Of a stretch of DNA of 64,000 bases, positions 35,780 through 43,465 are shown piece by piece. The DNA is taken from the NCBI RefSeq assembly GCF_001905125.1, contig NZ_LWLE01000038.1, positions 273,457 to 337,456 on the forward strand. The letters run 5' to 3'. Position numbers and translations under genes: made by a program. A model generated the notes under the pieces. The model was not told where the DNA came from. It saw nothing but the letters and a program-made list of their open reading frames with translations, and did no database searches. Every line of letters begins with the position of its first letter. Position 1 is the first letter of the stretch. Origin of the DNA: Streptomyces sp. TSRI0281. Lineage in GTDB: Bacteria; Actinomycetota; Actinomycetes; Streptomycetales; Streptomycetaceae.

Positions 35780-36733
35780 TTGAGTACCACCGCAGTCGTA
35801 CGGGAGCTGGGCGCACTCGCGCACGGCAGCTCCCATCCGCCCGCCGTACGGTGTGTCTGCGGGCCGCCCCAGGTGCTGGCGGACCGCCCGGACGGCACCG
35901 TCGTCCGCAGCGGCCGGATCGTGGCCAAGGCGCACGCCGCGGACACGGACCACGAGGCGCTCGCCGCCCGCGTCGCCCTGGCGGCCGACCCCCGGCTGAC
36001 CGGCGTCCTGCTTCCCCCGCTGCCCGCACCGGCCGGGCCCCGTTCCGGCCGCCCCGTCACCCTCTGGCCGCACGGTGAACCCGTCGACCCGGCGGACCCC
36101 GACGCCGCGCCCTGGGAAGAGGCCGCCACTCTGCTCGCCCGCCTCCACCGCACCGGGCCCCCACTGCCGCTCCCGCCGATGCGTGGCCCTGCCAAGGCCG
36201 CCCTCGCCGTGGCCCGGATGCGGGCGGCCCGGCCCGGTGAGCCGGCCACGTCCGCCGTCCTCGCCGCCTGGCGCTCCCTGCCCGCCTGGGCGCGTGGCGA
36301 GGAGCCGGCCCCCGCGCACCGCGCCGGCTTCCTGTGCCACGGGGATCTGCACCTGGGCCAACTCGTCCGGCACCCGGCTCCGCACGGCCCCTGGCTGCTC
36401 ATCGATGTCGACGACGCGGGTCTGGGCGACCCGTCCTGGGACCTCGCCCGGCCCGCGGCCTGGTACGCCGCCGGGCTGTTGCCCCCCGAAGTCTGGCTGC
36501 GTTTCCTGGCCGCCTACCGGGCCGCGGGCGGTCCGGCCGTACCCGTCGACGGGGACCCCTGGCCCGAACTGGATGTCCCGGCACGCGCCCTCACGGTGCA
36601 GACCGCGGCGCTCGCCTTCGCCAAGTCCGCCGCGGAGGGCCGAACTCCGGATGAGGTGGAGCAGATGATGATCGATGCCTGTGCCCGAATTGCGTCCCTC
36701 CCGCCCGAGTTGGCGGCCGAAGGCTCGTCGTAG
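35780..36733 (+). CDS. Aminoglycoside phosphotransferase-like kinase
   Basis: A 317-residue APH/choline-kinase-fold protein. FLCHGDLHLGQLVRH near residue 190 is the catalytic loop and LLIDVDDAGLGDPSWDLARPA the Mg2+-binding segment. The usual N-terminal ATP loop is weak. The start is taken as TTG 35780 (LSTTAVVREL) because GGGGAG lies 4 bp upstream and no ATG/GTG suits better. Substrate is unknown; many such Streptomyces proteins are not antibiotic-resistance enzymes. A zinc-ribbon gene follows. Confidence 0.75.
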   Translation: MSTTAVVRELGALAHGSSHPPAVRCVCGPPQVLADRPDGTVVRSGRIVAKAHAADTDHEALAARVALAADPRLTGVLLPPLPAPAGPRSGRPVTLWPHGEPVDPADPDAAPWEEAATLLARLHRTGPPLPLPPMRGPAKAALAVARMRAARPGEPATSAVLAAWRSLPAWARGEEPAPAHRAGFLCHGDLHLGQLVRHPAPHGPWLLIDVDDAGLGDPSWDLARPAAWYAAGLLPPEVWLRFLAAYRAAGGPAVPVDGDPWPELDVPARALTVQTAALAFAKSAAEGRTPDEVEQMMIDACARIASLPPELAAEGSS

Positions 36734-36798
36734 GGTGAACCGACCGCCGTCGGGCAGGCATTCCGGCGACGGCACACCGAAGGCGAGGAGCCGAGCCG

Positions 36799-37089
36799 AT
36801 GATGCAGTGCCCCAAGTGTCACGCGCAGATGCACACGTACAACCGCAATGGCGTCCAGATCGAGCAGTGCAGCGGCTGTCGCGGGATATTCCTCGACTAC
36901 GGCGAGCTGGAGTCCCTGACCCGTCTGGAGTCGCAGTGGACGCAGCAGGCCCCGCCCGCGCCCCCCGCCCCGCAGGGCTACCCGGCGGCCGCGGCGCCCG
37001 CTCCCGCGTGGGGCGCCCCGCAGCACCACGGCGGTCACCACGGCCACCACCGTCAGAAGAGCTTCGGCCGGATGCTCTTCTCCTCCTGA
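36799..37089 (+). CDS. Zinc-ribbon protein
   Basis: A 96-residue protein with a TFIIB-like zinc ribbon: Cys4-x2-Cys7 and Cys24-x2-Cys27 (MMQCPKCHAQM...QCSGCRGIF). After it comes a Pro/Ala/Gln-rich linker and a His-rich tail (HHGGHHGHHRQ). It resembles small zf-TFIIB proteins of Streptomyces with unknown role. GAGGAG lies 9 bp before ATG 36799. A long hairpin follows. Confidence 0.85.
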   Translation: MMQCPKCHAQMHTYNRNGVQIEQCSGCRGIFLDYGELESLTRLESQWTQQAPPAPPAPQGYPAAAAPAPAWGAPQHHGGHHGHHRQKSFGRMLFSS

Positions 37090-37101
37090 AACCCTTGCCG
37101 T

Positions 37102-37140
37102 CCCGCGGGCCCCGGACGCGTCCTGTCCGGGGCCCGCGGG
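37102..37140 (+). terminator. Terminator after zinc-ribbon gene
   Basis: Perfect 16-bp arms (37102-37117 and 37125-37140) with a 7-nt loop end the forward transcript before the reverse-strand tRNA array. Confidence 0.85.
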
Positions 37141-37168
37141 ACCGTGCGCGGGATGTCGGGGGAACGGC

Positions 37169-37202
37169 AGAACCCCCGGTCGTCGAGACGACCGGGGGTT
37201 CT
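37169..37202 (-). terminator. Terminator of tRNA array
   Basis: AGAACCCCCGGTCGTC and its exact reverse complement (37169-37184, 37187-37202) pair with a 2-nt gap, just 3' of the last tRNA on the reverse strand. Confidence 0.85.
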
Positions 37203-37208
37203 GGATGG

Positions 37209-37280
37209 TGCGCGATACTGGGATTGAACCAGTGACCTCTTCCGTGTCAGGGAAGCGCTCTCCCGCTGAGCTAATCGCGC
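37209..37280 (-). tRNA. tRNA-Val(GAC), copy 1
   Basis: A 72-nt tRNA on the reverse strand: acceptor GCGCGAT/ATCGCGC, D-arm GCTCAGCGGGAGAGC and anticodon loop CTGACAC (anticodon GAC). The T-loop is TTCAATC. Discriminator A is followed by encoded CCA (37206-37208). It is the last gene of the array and identical over 72 nt to copy 2. Confidence 0.97.
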
Positions 37281-37303
37281 AGGGTGACCCTGCGTGTACT
37301 GCG

Positions 37304-37375
37304 TGCGCGATACTGGGATTGAACCAGTGACCTCTTCCGTGTCAGGGAAGCGCTCTCCCGCTGAGCTAATCGCGC
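37304..37375 (-). tRNA. tRNA-Val(GAC), copy 2
   Basis: Identical in its 72 nt to copy 1 (anticodon GAC). The 3' end reads A-CG, so CCA is not encoded and must be added. Confidence 0.97.
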
Positions 37376-37394
37376 GGGGATCCTTGCGGACCGG

Positions 37395-37466
37395 TGGACG
37401 ATACTGGGATTGAACCAGTGACCTCTTCCGTGTCAGGGAAGCGCTCTCCCGCTGAGCTAATCGTCC
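37395..37466 (-). tRNA. tRNA-Val(GAC), copy 3
   Basis: Same body and anticodon GAC as copies 1 and 2, but the acceptor is GGACGAT/ATCGTCC: paired changes keep the stem intact. The 3' end reads A-CCG, so CCA is not complete. Confidence 0.97.
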
Positions 37467-37470
37467 TTGG

Positions 37471-37541
37471 AGGTGGAGACGGGATTTGAACCCGTGTAGA
37501 CGGCTTTGCAGGCCGTTGCCTCGCCTCTCGGCCACTCCACC
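37471..37541 (-). tRNA. tRNA-Cys(GCA)
   Basis: A 71-nt tRNA with acceptor GGTGGAG/CTCCACC, anticodon loop CTGCAAA (GCA) and U73 discriminator, both typical of tRNA-Cys. CCA is encoded at 37468-37470. Confidence 0.97.
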
Positions 37542-37579
37542 AGGGATGGGGATTCGGGAAGAATTCCCCACCTTCTGCG

Positions 37580-37652
37580 AGCGGACGACCAGGTTCGAAC
37601 TGGCGACCTCAACCTTGGCAAGGTTGCGCTCTACCAACTGAGCTACGTCCGC
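37580..37652 (-). tRNA. tRNA-Gly(GCC)
   Basis: A 73-nt tRNA with acceptor GCGGACG/CGTCCGC, anticodon loop TTGCCAA (GCC) and U73. CCA is not encoded. It is the promoter-proximal gene of the array. Confidence 0.97.
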
Positions 37653-37693
37653 GTGTCTTTCCGGTGCGCTTGCGCGTCCCGGCGACGTGGTGA

Positions 37694-37721
37694 ACTCTAG
37701 CGGATTCCTGGGCCAGTACAA
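37694..37721 (-). promoter_or_regulatory. Promoter of tRNA array
   Basis: On the reverse strand TTGTAC (37716-37721) and TAGAGT (37694-37699) are 16 bp apart, 42 bp before tRNA-Gly. One transcript could cover all five tRNAs. Confidence 0.65.
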
Positions 37722-37783
37722 AAACGCGTTTGCGCAGCGTGCTGCGGTGCCTCCGCCCCGGCGCAGGTCACCGCGCACCGTCC

Positions 37784-37789
37784 TAGACT
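37784..37789 (+). promoter_or_regulatory. pabB -10 element, leaderless start
   Basis: TAGACT sits 7 bp before GTG 37797, so transcription should begin at or next to the start codon. There is no ribosome binding site. A clear -35 is lacking. Confidence 0.5.
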
Positions 37790-37796
37790 CACCAGA

Positions 37797-38852
37797 GTGT
37801 TCGACCTTGCTCCGATAGCCCGCTTCGGCGGCCTCGTCGCCTCCGGTCTGCAGGATGTCACCAGTGACCCGGCAGCCCTCGACTCATCCGGTTTCTGGGC
37901 CGTATGCGCCGATTTCGAAGGCCGCCTCGTCTGCGCCCGCTTCTCCACCGTACGGACGGAGCCGGTGCCCGCTCCCGTGCCCGGTGCCTGGCGCGGTCCC
38001 GCCGCCGGGGACTGGACCTCATCACTGGACCGGGACGCCTACAAGGCGGGCGTACGGCGGATCCGTGAACACATCGCGGCGGGTGAGGTCTATCAGGCCA
38101 ATCTCTGCCGGGTGATGTCCGCGCCGCTCCCCGATCCGGGCGGCGCCGACGTGGACGCCCTCACCGCGCTGCTGGCGCGCGGCAACCCGGCCCCGTACGC
38201 AGGAACGATCCGGCTGCCCGCGCACGGTGTGGAGATCGCCACCGCGTCGCCCGAACTGTTCCTCGCGCGGGACGGGCGGACCGTCGAGTCCGGGCCGATC
38301 AAGGGAACCGGGCGCACCGAGGACGATCTTCTGGACAAGGATCACGCCGAGAACGTGATGATCGTCGACCTGGTCCGCAACGACCTGGGGCGCGTCTGCG
38401 CGACCGGCAGCGTGAGCGTGCCCGACCTCTGCGCGGTGGAGAAGCATCCCGGGCTCGTCCACCTCGTCTCCACCGTCCGCGGGCGGCTGGCCGACGGGGT
38501 GGGCTGGCCGGAGCTGCTGGCCGCGGCGTTCCCGCCCGGTTCCGTCACCGGGGCGCCCAAGTCCAGCGCGCTGCGGATCATCGAGGCGCTGGAGACCGCG
38601 CCGCGCGGACCGTACTGCGGGGGGATCGGCTGGGTCGACGCCGACCGGGCCACTGCCGGGCTGGCCGTCGGCATACGGACGTTCTGGATCGACCGGGACC
38701 CTCCCGTGCCGGTCCTCCGCTTCGGTACCGGGGCGGGCATCACCTGGGGCTCCGACCCGGAGCGCGAGTGGGACGAGACCGAACTGAAGGCGTCGAGACT
38801 GCTCGCTGTGGCGTCGGGCGCCTTCGAGGAGACAGGAAGGACCGCGACATGA
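37797..38852 (+). CDS. pabB: Aminodeoxychorismate synthase component I-like
   Basis: A 351-residue chorismate-binding enzyme. AGVRRIREHIAAGEVYQANLCRVM, FLARDGRTVESGPIKGTGRT, HAENVMIVDLVRNDLGRVC and FPPGSVTGAPKSSALRIIEALE are the conserved blocks. It is shorter than full-length PabB/TrpE (about 450-500), missing most of the N-terminal tryptophan-like domain. With the downstream lyase it should form 4-aminobenzoate for folate. GTG 37797 has no ribosome binding site and may be leaderless. It overlaps pabC by 4 bp. No pabA is adjacent. Confidence 0.88.
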   Translation: MFDLAPIARFGGLVASGLQDVTSDPAALDSSGFWAVCADFEGRLVCARFSTVRTEPVPAPVPGAWRGPAAGDWTSSLDRDAYKAGVRRIREHIAAGEVYQANLCRVMSAPLPDPGGADVDALTALLARGNPAPYAGTIRLPAHGVEIATASPELFLARDGRTVESGPIKGTGRTEDDLLDKDHAENVMIVDLVRNDLGRVCATGSVSVPDLCAVEKHPGLVHLVSTVRGRLADGVGWPELLAAAFPPGSVTGAPKSSALRIIEALETAPRGPYCGGIGWVDADRATAGLAVGIRTFWIDRDPPVPVLRFGTGAGITWGSDPEREWDETELKASRLLAVASGAFEETGRTAT

Positions 38853-39670
38853 GGATGTGGGTCAACGGCGAACTGCGGGACGCCGACGACGCCAGGCTGT
38901 CCGTGCTCGACCACGGGCTCACCGTGGGCGACGGTGTCTTCGAGACGGTCAGGACCACCCACGGCCGCCCGTTCGCCCTGACCCGGCACCTGGACCGGCT
39001 GACCCGCTCGGCCCGTGGCCTCGGCCTGCCCGACCCCGACCTCGACGAGGTCCGCCGCGCCGCCTCCGCCGTCCTCGGCGCCAACCCCATGGCGCTCGGC
39101 CGGCTGCGGATCACCTACACCGGCGGGCTGTCCCCGCTCGGCTCCGAGCGTGGCGACGCCGGGCCCAGCCTGGTCGTCGCGCTGGGCGGGGCGGCGCGCC
39201 GCCCCGACACCACGGCCGTGATCACCGTCCCGTGGACGCGCAACGAACGCAGTGCGGTCGCCGGTCTCAAGACCACTTCGTACGCCGAGAACGTCGTCGC
39301 CCTCGCCCGGGCCCGTGAGCACGGTGCGTCGGAGGCGCTGTTCGCCAACACGGCCGGACAGCTCTGCGAAGGCACCGGCTCCAATGTCTTCGTCGTCCTC
39401 GACGGGCAGATCCACACCCCGCCCGTCGCCTCCGGCTGCCTCGCCGGGATCACCCGCGCGCTGGCCGTGGAGTGGACGGGGGCTCAGGAGACGACCCTTT
39501 CGATGGACGTCCTGGAGCACGCCGAGGAGATCTTCCTGACCTCCACGCTCCGGGACATCCAGGCCGTCCACCGGGTCGATACACGGGAGTGGGCCGGGAG
39601 TCCCGGGCCGGTGACGGCGAAGGCCATGCGCGTCTTCGGTGAAAGAGCGGCCAACGACCTCGACCCGTGA
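38849..39670 (+). CDS. pabC: 4-amino-4-deoxychorismate lyase
   Basis: A 273-residue fold-type IV PLP enzyme. VLDHGLTVGDGVFETVRT opens the fold; LKTTSYAENVVALARAREHGASEALF carries the PLP lysine (about residue 143), and CEGTGSNVFVV the phosphate loop. It releases pyruvate from aminodeoxychorismate, giving 4-aminobenzoate. ATGA overlap with pabB makes the pair a clear operon. Branched-chain aminotransferases share the fold, but the pabB link supports PabC. Confidence 0.88.
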   Translation: MRMWVNGELRDADDARLSVLDHGLTVGDGVFETVRTTHGRPFALTRHLDRLTRSARGLGLPDPDLDEVRRAASAVLGANPMALGRLRITYTGGLSPLGSERGDAGPSLVVALGGAARRPDTTAVITVPWTRNERSAVAGLKTTSYAENVVALARAREHGASEALFANTAGQLCEGTGSNVFVVLDGQIHTPPVASGCLAGITRALAVEWTGAQETTLSMDVLEHAEEIFLTSTLRDIQAVHRVDTREWAGSPGPVTAKAMRVFGERAANDLDP

Positions 39671-39721
39671 CACGGGGCGCCGTCCGAGACACGTGGCGCC
39701 GCCCGTGACACGCGACGCCGT
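39665..39721. repeat. Three 19-bp tandem repeats after pabC
   Basis: Units at 39665-39683, 39684-39702 and 39703-39721 share ccgngacacgngrcgccgy. They begin inside the pabC stop region and end 48 bp before the next start. Confidence 0.8.
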
Positions 39722-39769
39722 CTGTAAAAGCGGGTGACGGATGGCCACTCAGCGGATAGAAAGCGCGTG

Positions 39770-40606
39770 ATGACCACGACACTCCGGCCGACCGGGCCGA
39801 TTCAGCAAGGCGCCGACGGCGCACGGGCGCGTATGTACGACGTGTGCGACAACGGACGGGCCGTCGGCGTCGTCGCGATCAGCACCGATGATTCGTTCGG
39901 CGCCACGGCGGGAGTTCTGCACTCGCTGCGGATCGACGAGGCCCAGCGCAGGCGCGGTCGCGGCACCATCGCCGCGCTCGCCGCCGAGGAGGTGCTGCGG
40001 GGGTGGGGCTGCACCCAGGTGCGCGTCGAGGCCCCGGAGGGCAACGAAGGCGCCCAGCGGCTGGCCGCCGCGCTCGGCTACGTGGAGCGGAGCCGGAACA
40101 TGATCAAGGAGCTCGGACCGGACCCCGCCGAGCTGCCCGCCGGCCTCACGGGTCGCCCCATGAGCGCCGAGGAGTACGCCCGCTGGGACGTCTCCAGCGT
40201 GAAGGCGTACGCACAGGACTGGATCGACCGGGGCGTACCGGAGGAGCAGGCCCGGCACAAGGCCGAGACCGACCAGGCCCGCAACCTCCCGGACGGCCGG
40301 GCCACCGACGGCATGCACTTCCACGTTCTGGTCCACGAGGACGAGGTCGTCGGCCATGTGTGGGTGGCGCGGCGGGAGACGCGGCCGGGGGAGACCGTCG
40401 GGTACGTCTACGACGTCGAGGTGCGCACCGAGCACCGGGGCAAGGGCTACGGCCGCGCCCTGATGCGTCTTGCCGAGGACATCACCCGCGAAGCCGGGTT
40501 CGACCGGCTCGGCCTGCACGTCTTCGCCGCCAACACCCCGGCGCTGCGGCTGTACGAGTCGCTGGGCTACACGACGACCCAGTACAACCTGGCCAAGGCG
40601 CTGTAG
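39770..40606 (+). CDS. Double-GNAT acetyltransferase
   Basis: A 278-residue protein with two GNAT-like halves. The N-terminal half has AGVLHSLRIDEAQRRRGRGTIAALAAEEVL (residues about 45-75). The C-terminal half has VGYVYDVEVRTEHRGKGYGRALMRLAEDIT and ANTPALRLYESLGY, an intact acetyl-CoA site. The arrangement recalls mycothiol synthase, but the match is not close enough to call it. Acceptor unknown. ATG 39770 chosen; GTG just before is in frame. Confidence 0.82.
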   Translation: MTTTLRPTGPIQQGADGARARMYDVCDNGRAVGVVAISTDDSFGATAGVLHSLRIDEAQRRRGRGTIAALAAEEVLRGWGCTQVRVEAPEGNEGAQRLAAALGYVERSRNMIKELGPDPAELPAGLTGRPMSAEEYARWDVSSVKAYAQDWIDRGVPEEQARHKAETDQARNLPDGRATDGMHFHVLVHEDEVVGHVWVARRETRPGETVGYVYDVEVRTEHRGKGYGRALMRLAEDITREAGFDRLGLHVFAANTPALRLYESLGYTTTQYNLAKAL

Positions 40607-40645
40607 CGGCGCCGACGGGCGGCCCGGTGGCGCGGCGCCCCCGGG

Positions 40646-41161
40646 TCAGCCCCGCTCGGCGAGCAGCCGGTCGATGATCTCCTCGATCCGCTCGCGGAGC
40701 CCGTCCTGGCTCTTGCCGCCGTCCAGACGTTCGTCGCCGACCACATACGTCGGGGTGCCGGTGACACCGATCGCCTTGCCCTCCGCCTGGTCGGCGTCGA
40801 CGATCAGCAGATGCCGGCCGTCGATGAGCGCGGTGTCGAACTCCTCGGCGTCCAGGTCCAGTTCACGTGCCACGTCGAGAAGCAGCGGCTCGCCGGTGCG
40901 GGCGAGCTCGTCGGTCCTGGCCAGCACCGCTTCGATGTACGGCCAGTCCTTGCCCTGCGCGGCGGCCTCCTCGGCGGCCTGCGCCGCGGCGTACGCGTGT
41001 TTGTGCTTGTCCAGCGGGAAGTGCCGCAGCCGGACCTCGACGCGGTCGCCGTACCGGGCGCGCAGGGCGTGCACATCGCTGAGGGCCAGGTGGCAGTCGG
41101 GACATTCGAGATCGCACCAGATGTCGAGGACGACCGGGGCTGCGGGGGTGGAATCGCTCAT
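40646..41161 (-). CDS. DsbA-family thioredoxin-like protein
   Basis: A 171-residue DsbA-fold oxidoreductase. DIWCDLECPDCHLAL has the CxxC redox motif CPDC (about Cys20-Cys23), and GVTGTPTYVVGDERLDGG has the cis-Pro loop. There is no signal peptide, so it is probably cytoplasmic (2-hydroxychromene isomerase/FrnE-like group). Substrate unknown. Confidence 0.87.
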   Translation of the reverse strand: MSDSTPAAPVVLDIWCDLECPDCHLALSDVHALRARYGDRVEVRLRHFPLDKHKHAYAAAQAAEEAAAQGKDWPYIEAVLARTDELARTGEPLLLDVARELDLDAEEFDTALIDGRHLLIVDADQAEGKAIGVTGTPTYVVGDERLDGGKSQDGLRERIEEIIDRLLAERG

Positions 41162-41316
41162 GGGAACAGTCTTTCAGGCCGGGTGGAGGGCTTCCATCGG
41201 GACCTGGGGAGGAGTGCGGCCCTGAAATGTCCCTGATGTGGCCGGGGGGCGTGGCCCCGAAGCCGGTGATCGGTGCAGGATGGAGGGGACGTTTCCCCGC
41301 GCTCCTGGAGGCCCCG

Positions 41317-41781
41317 ATGCTTGCCGAGACCATTTGTTCCGCGGCGTCGGCGGCCGGTCTCGGCATCGCCGCGGTCACCGCGTACCGCAAGCGGTTCCTC
41401 ACGGCGGCCAGGATCGCCGCCTACTCCCTCGTGCCGGTCGGGCTGGTCATGACCGGAATCGTCGAGTGGGTCTCCGGGATCGCGTTCAAGCCGAGCGTCT
41501 GGCTCGGTTTCGGTGTGCTCGGGGTGGCCTGGCTGCTGTTCATGACCACCCGCGCGATCGAGCGCCGCAGCGGCACCACCCGTAAGGACCGCAAGGCGGC
41601 CCGGGCCGCCGCGCGGAACGAGGCGGTCGCCCCCGCCGCCTCCGCGCCTTCCCTCGGCTCCGGCGCCCCGGCGGCATCGGCCCGCCCCCAGGCCCAGCCG
41701 AAGAAGAGCCGGCAGTCGTCCGCGGCGCCCGGTGAGGACTTCAGCGACATCGAGGCGATCCTGAAGAAGCACGGCATCTGA
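41317..41781 (+). CDS. Small membrane protein with basic tail
   Basis: A 154-residue protein with two or three hydrophobic helices (ICSAASAAGLGIAAVTAY, AAYSLVPVGLVMTGIVEWV, VWLGFGVLGVAWLLFMTT) and a Lys/Arg/Ala-rich cytoplasmic tail that ends EDFSDIEAILKKHGI. No known motif. CTGGAG lies about 7 bp before ATG 41317, and the longer frame upstream lacks the local codon bias. Function unknown. Confidence 0.75.
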   Translation: MLAETICSAASAAGLGIAAVTAYRKRFLTAARIAAYSLVPVGLVMTGIVEWVSGIAFKPSVWLGFGVLGVAWLLFMTTRAIERRSGTTRKDRKAARAAARNEAVAPAASAPSLGSGAPAASARPQAQPKKSRQSSAAPGEDFSDIEAILKKHGI

Positions 41782-42089
41782 ACTCGTCCGGTAGGGCATC
41801 TCTCCGGCATGAATCGATTCATGTCCGGTGTCGTGGTTCCCGCCCGGCGCCCGCGTGACCTGCGCCTTGACGACGTACGACGATGGGGGCTAGCGTCCGC
41901 CACGGATTGAAACAATTCATTCCCCATCGTGTGCGGCGATGTGCGTCCTTGTGCCGACGCGCATCGACGCCGGGCTCGCGGCGGTACGGACACGGCGGCC
42001 GGGAAGACCCGGTGCCGCACACGGCGTCCGTACGATGGGAAGCGCCGCCCGCGAGTGCGGCGGCCGAACGCATCAGTGGGGCAGGGCAA
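41782..42089. promoter_or_regulatory. LacI-gene upstream region with two operators
   Basis: About 308 bp without a gene. ATGAATCGATTCAT (41809-41822) is a perfect 14-bp palindrome, and TGAAACAATTCA (41908-41919) is a related TGAAN4TTCA dyad. Both have the form of LacI-family operators with a central CG or AC. They precede a LacI-type gene and probably mediate autoregulation. Confidence 0.6.
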
Positions 42090-43109
42090 GTGGGGCGTGT
42101 GGCAGGGATCAAGGACGTGGCCCGGCGGGCCGGAGTCTCGGTGGGCACGGTCTCCAATGTGATCAACCGGCCCGAGGCGGTGCTGCCGGAGACGCGTGCC
42201 CGCGTCCTGGCCGCCATCGACGAGCTGGGGTACGTGCGCAGCGAGTCCGCCCGCCAGCTCAGGGCGGGCCGCAGCCGGATCATGGCGCTGCTCGTCCTGG
42301 ACATGGGCAACCCGTTCTTCGTCGATGTGGCCCGCGGGGCCGAACGCGCCGCACGGCAGGCCGGCCTCGGCGTCATGGTCTGCAACAGCGACCAGAGCCC
42401 GGCGGAGGAGGCCGAATACCTCGGACTCTTCGCCGAGCAGCGGGTGTGCGGCGTGCTCGTCACCCCGGCGGACGCCACCGGCCGCAATCTGGAGGCGTTC
42501 AGCCGCCATCGGATCCCGTTCGTGCTGGTCGACCGGGTGGCGCCCGGCGCCGAGTCCTGCGCGGTCTCCGTCGACGACGTGCGCGGCGGCGCCCTTGCCG
42601 TCGGGCACCTCGTCTCGGCGGGGCACCGCTCCGTCGCCTATGTCAGCGGCCCCGGTGACCTGCACCAGATCCGGGACCGCCGCGAGGGGGCCCTCGCCGC
42701 CCTCGCCGAGGCGGGCCTGCCCCCCGAGGCGCTCGTCGAGATCCCCTCCGACCGGCTGGACGTCGCGGCCGGCCGTGACGCCGGCGCCCGGCTGCTGGGA
42801 CTCGTGCCACGCCCCACCGCCGTCTTCTGCGCCAACGACCTGCTCGCCCTGGGTGTCCTGCAGGCGCTGTACGCGGCGGGTGTGCGGGTGCCGCACGACG
42901 TCGCCATCGTCGGGTACGACGACATCGAGTTCGCCGCGGCTGCCGCCGTACCGCTCACTTCCGTACGTCAGCCCGCCGTCGTGATGGGCCGGATGGCCGC
43001 GGAACTGCTGCTGGAGGAGGCGGACGACGAGGACGGCGGGCACCGTCACCGCAATGTGGTGCTCCAGCCGGAACTCGTCGTGCGCGCCTCCAGCGCGTCG
43101 CCGCGCTGA
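42090..43109 (+). CDS. LacI family transcriptional regulator
   Basis: A 339-residue LacI-type regulator. IKDVARRAGVSVGTVSNVINRPEAVLPETRARVLAAIDELGY is the helix-turn-helix and hinge. The rest is a periplasmic-binding-protein-like domain (MALLVLDMGNPFFVDVARGAERAA..., FCANDLLALGVLQALYAAGV, IVGYDDIEFAAAAAVPLTSVRQP). No sugar transporter or catabolic gene adjoins, so the effector is unknown. GTG 42090 (MGRVAGIKD) preferred; GTG 42099 is possible. Confidence 0.92.
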   Translation: MGRVAGIKDVARRAGVSVGTVSNVINRPEAVLPETRARVLAAIDELGYVRSESARQLRAGRSRIMALLVLDMGNPFFVDVARGAERAARQAGLGVMVCNSDQSPAEEAEYLGLFAEQRVCGVLVTPADATGRNLEAFSRHRIPFVLVDRVAPGAESCAVSVDDVRGGALAVGHLVSAGHRSVAYVSGPGDLHQIRDRREGALAALAEAGLPPEALVEIPSDRLDVAAGRDAGARLLGLVPRPTAVFCANDLLALGVLQALYAAGVRVPHDVAIVGYDDIEFAAAAAVPLTSVRQPAVVMGRMAAELLLEEADDEDGGHRHRNVVLQPELVVRASSASPR

Positions 43110-43226
43110 CCGGGAGCGGAGTTCCGAAAGTGTGACAGCGGCTCGGACGCCGGAGCGAATCCGAGCAGCCACGGAGTGGTGAACTCCCGCGATGAAGACG
43201 TGTGTTGATCGCCAAGAGGGGTCGGG

Positions 43227-43403
43227 GTGAGTCATGATCACTTCGAGATGGTGGACACATCCCGGGGCGAGGCCCCCGCACCCCCTGTCGAAGAGCCCCG
43301 TGGCTGCCTCTTCGCGCTTTCCCAGCCACCCCTGATGATCTTCCTCACGGTGATCGGCGTCCTGCTGCTGATGGCCGCGTTGCATGATCTCTTCATGCTG
43401 TGA
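43227..43403 (+). CDS. 58-residue small membrane protein
   Basis: GTG 43227, preceded by AGAGGGG, opens a 58-residue frame ending in a helix (PLMIFLTVIGVLLLMAALHDLF). The N-terminal half is acidic and Pro-rich. Codon bias and the ribosome binding site suggest a real gene; no known family. Confidence 0.6.
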   Translation: MSHDHFEMVDTSRGEAPAPPVEEPRGCLFALSQPPLMIFLTVIGVLLLMAALHDLFML

Positions 43404-43465
43404 GCCCGCGGTGATGCCCCGGCGGCGTTGCCGGGCGGACGCTGGTCGCGATCCCGGAGGACCGG

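Noticed and set aside
35780..36733. Aminoglycoside resistance gene
   Set aside because: The APH-like fold is common to many kinases, and the sequence shows no close match to a known resistance enzyme.
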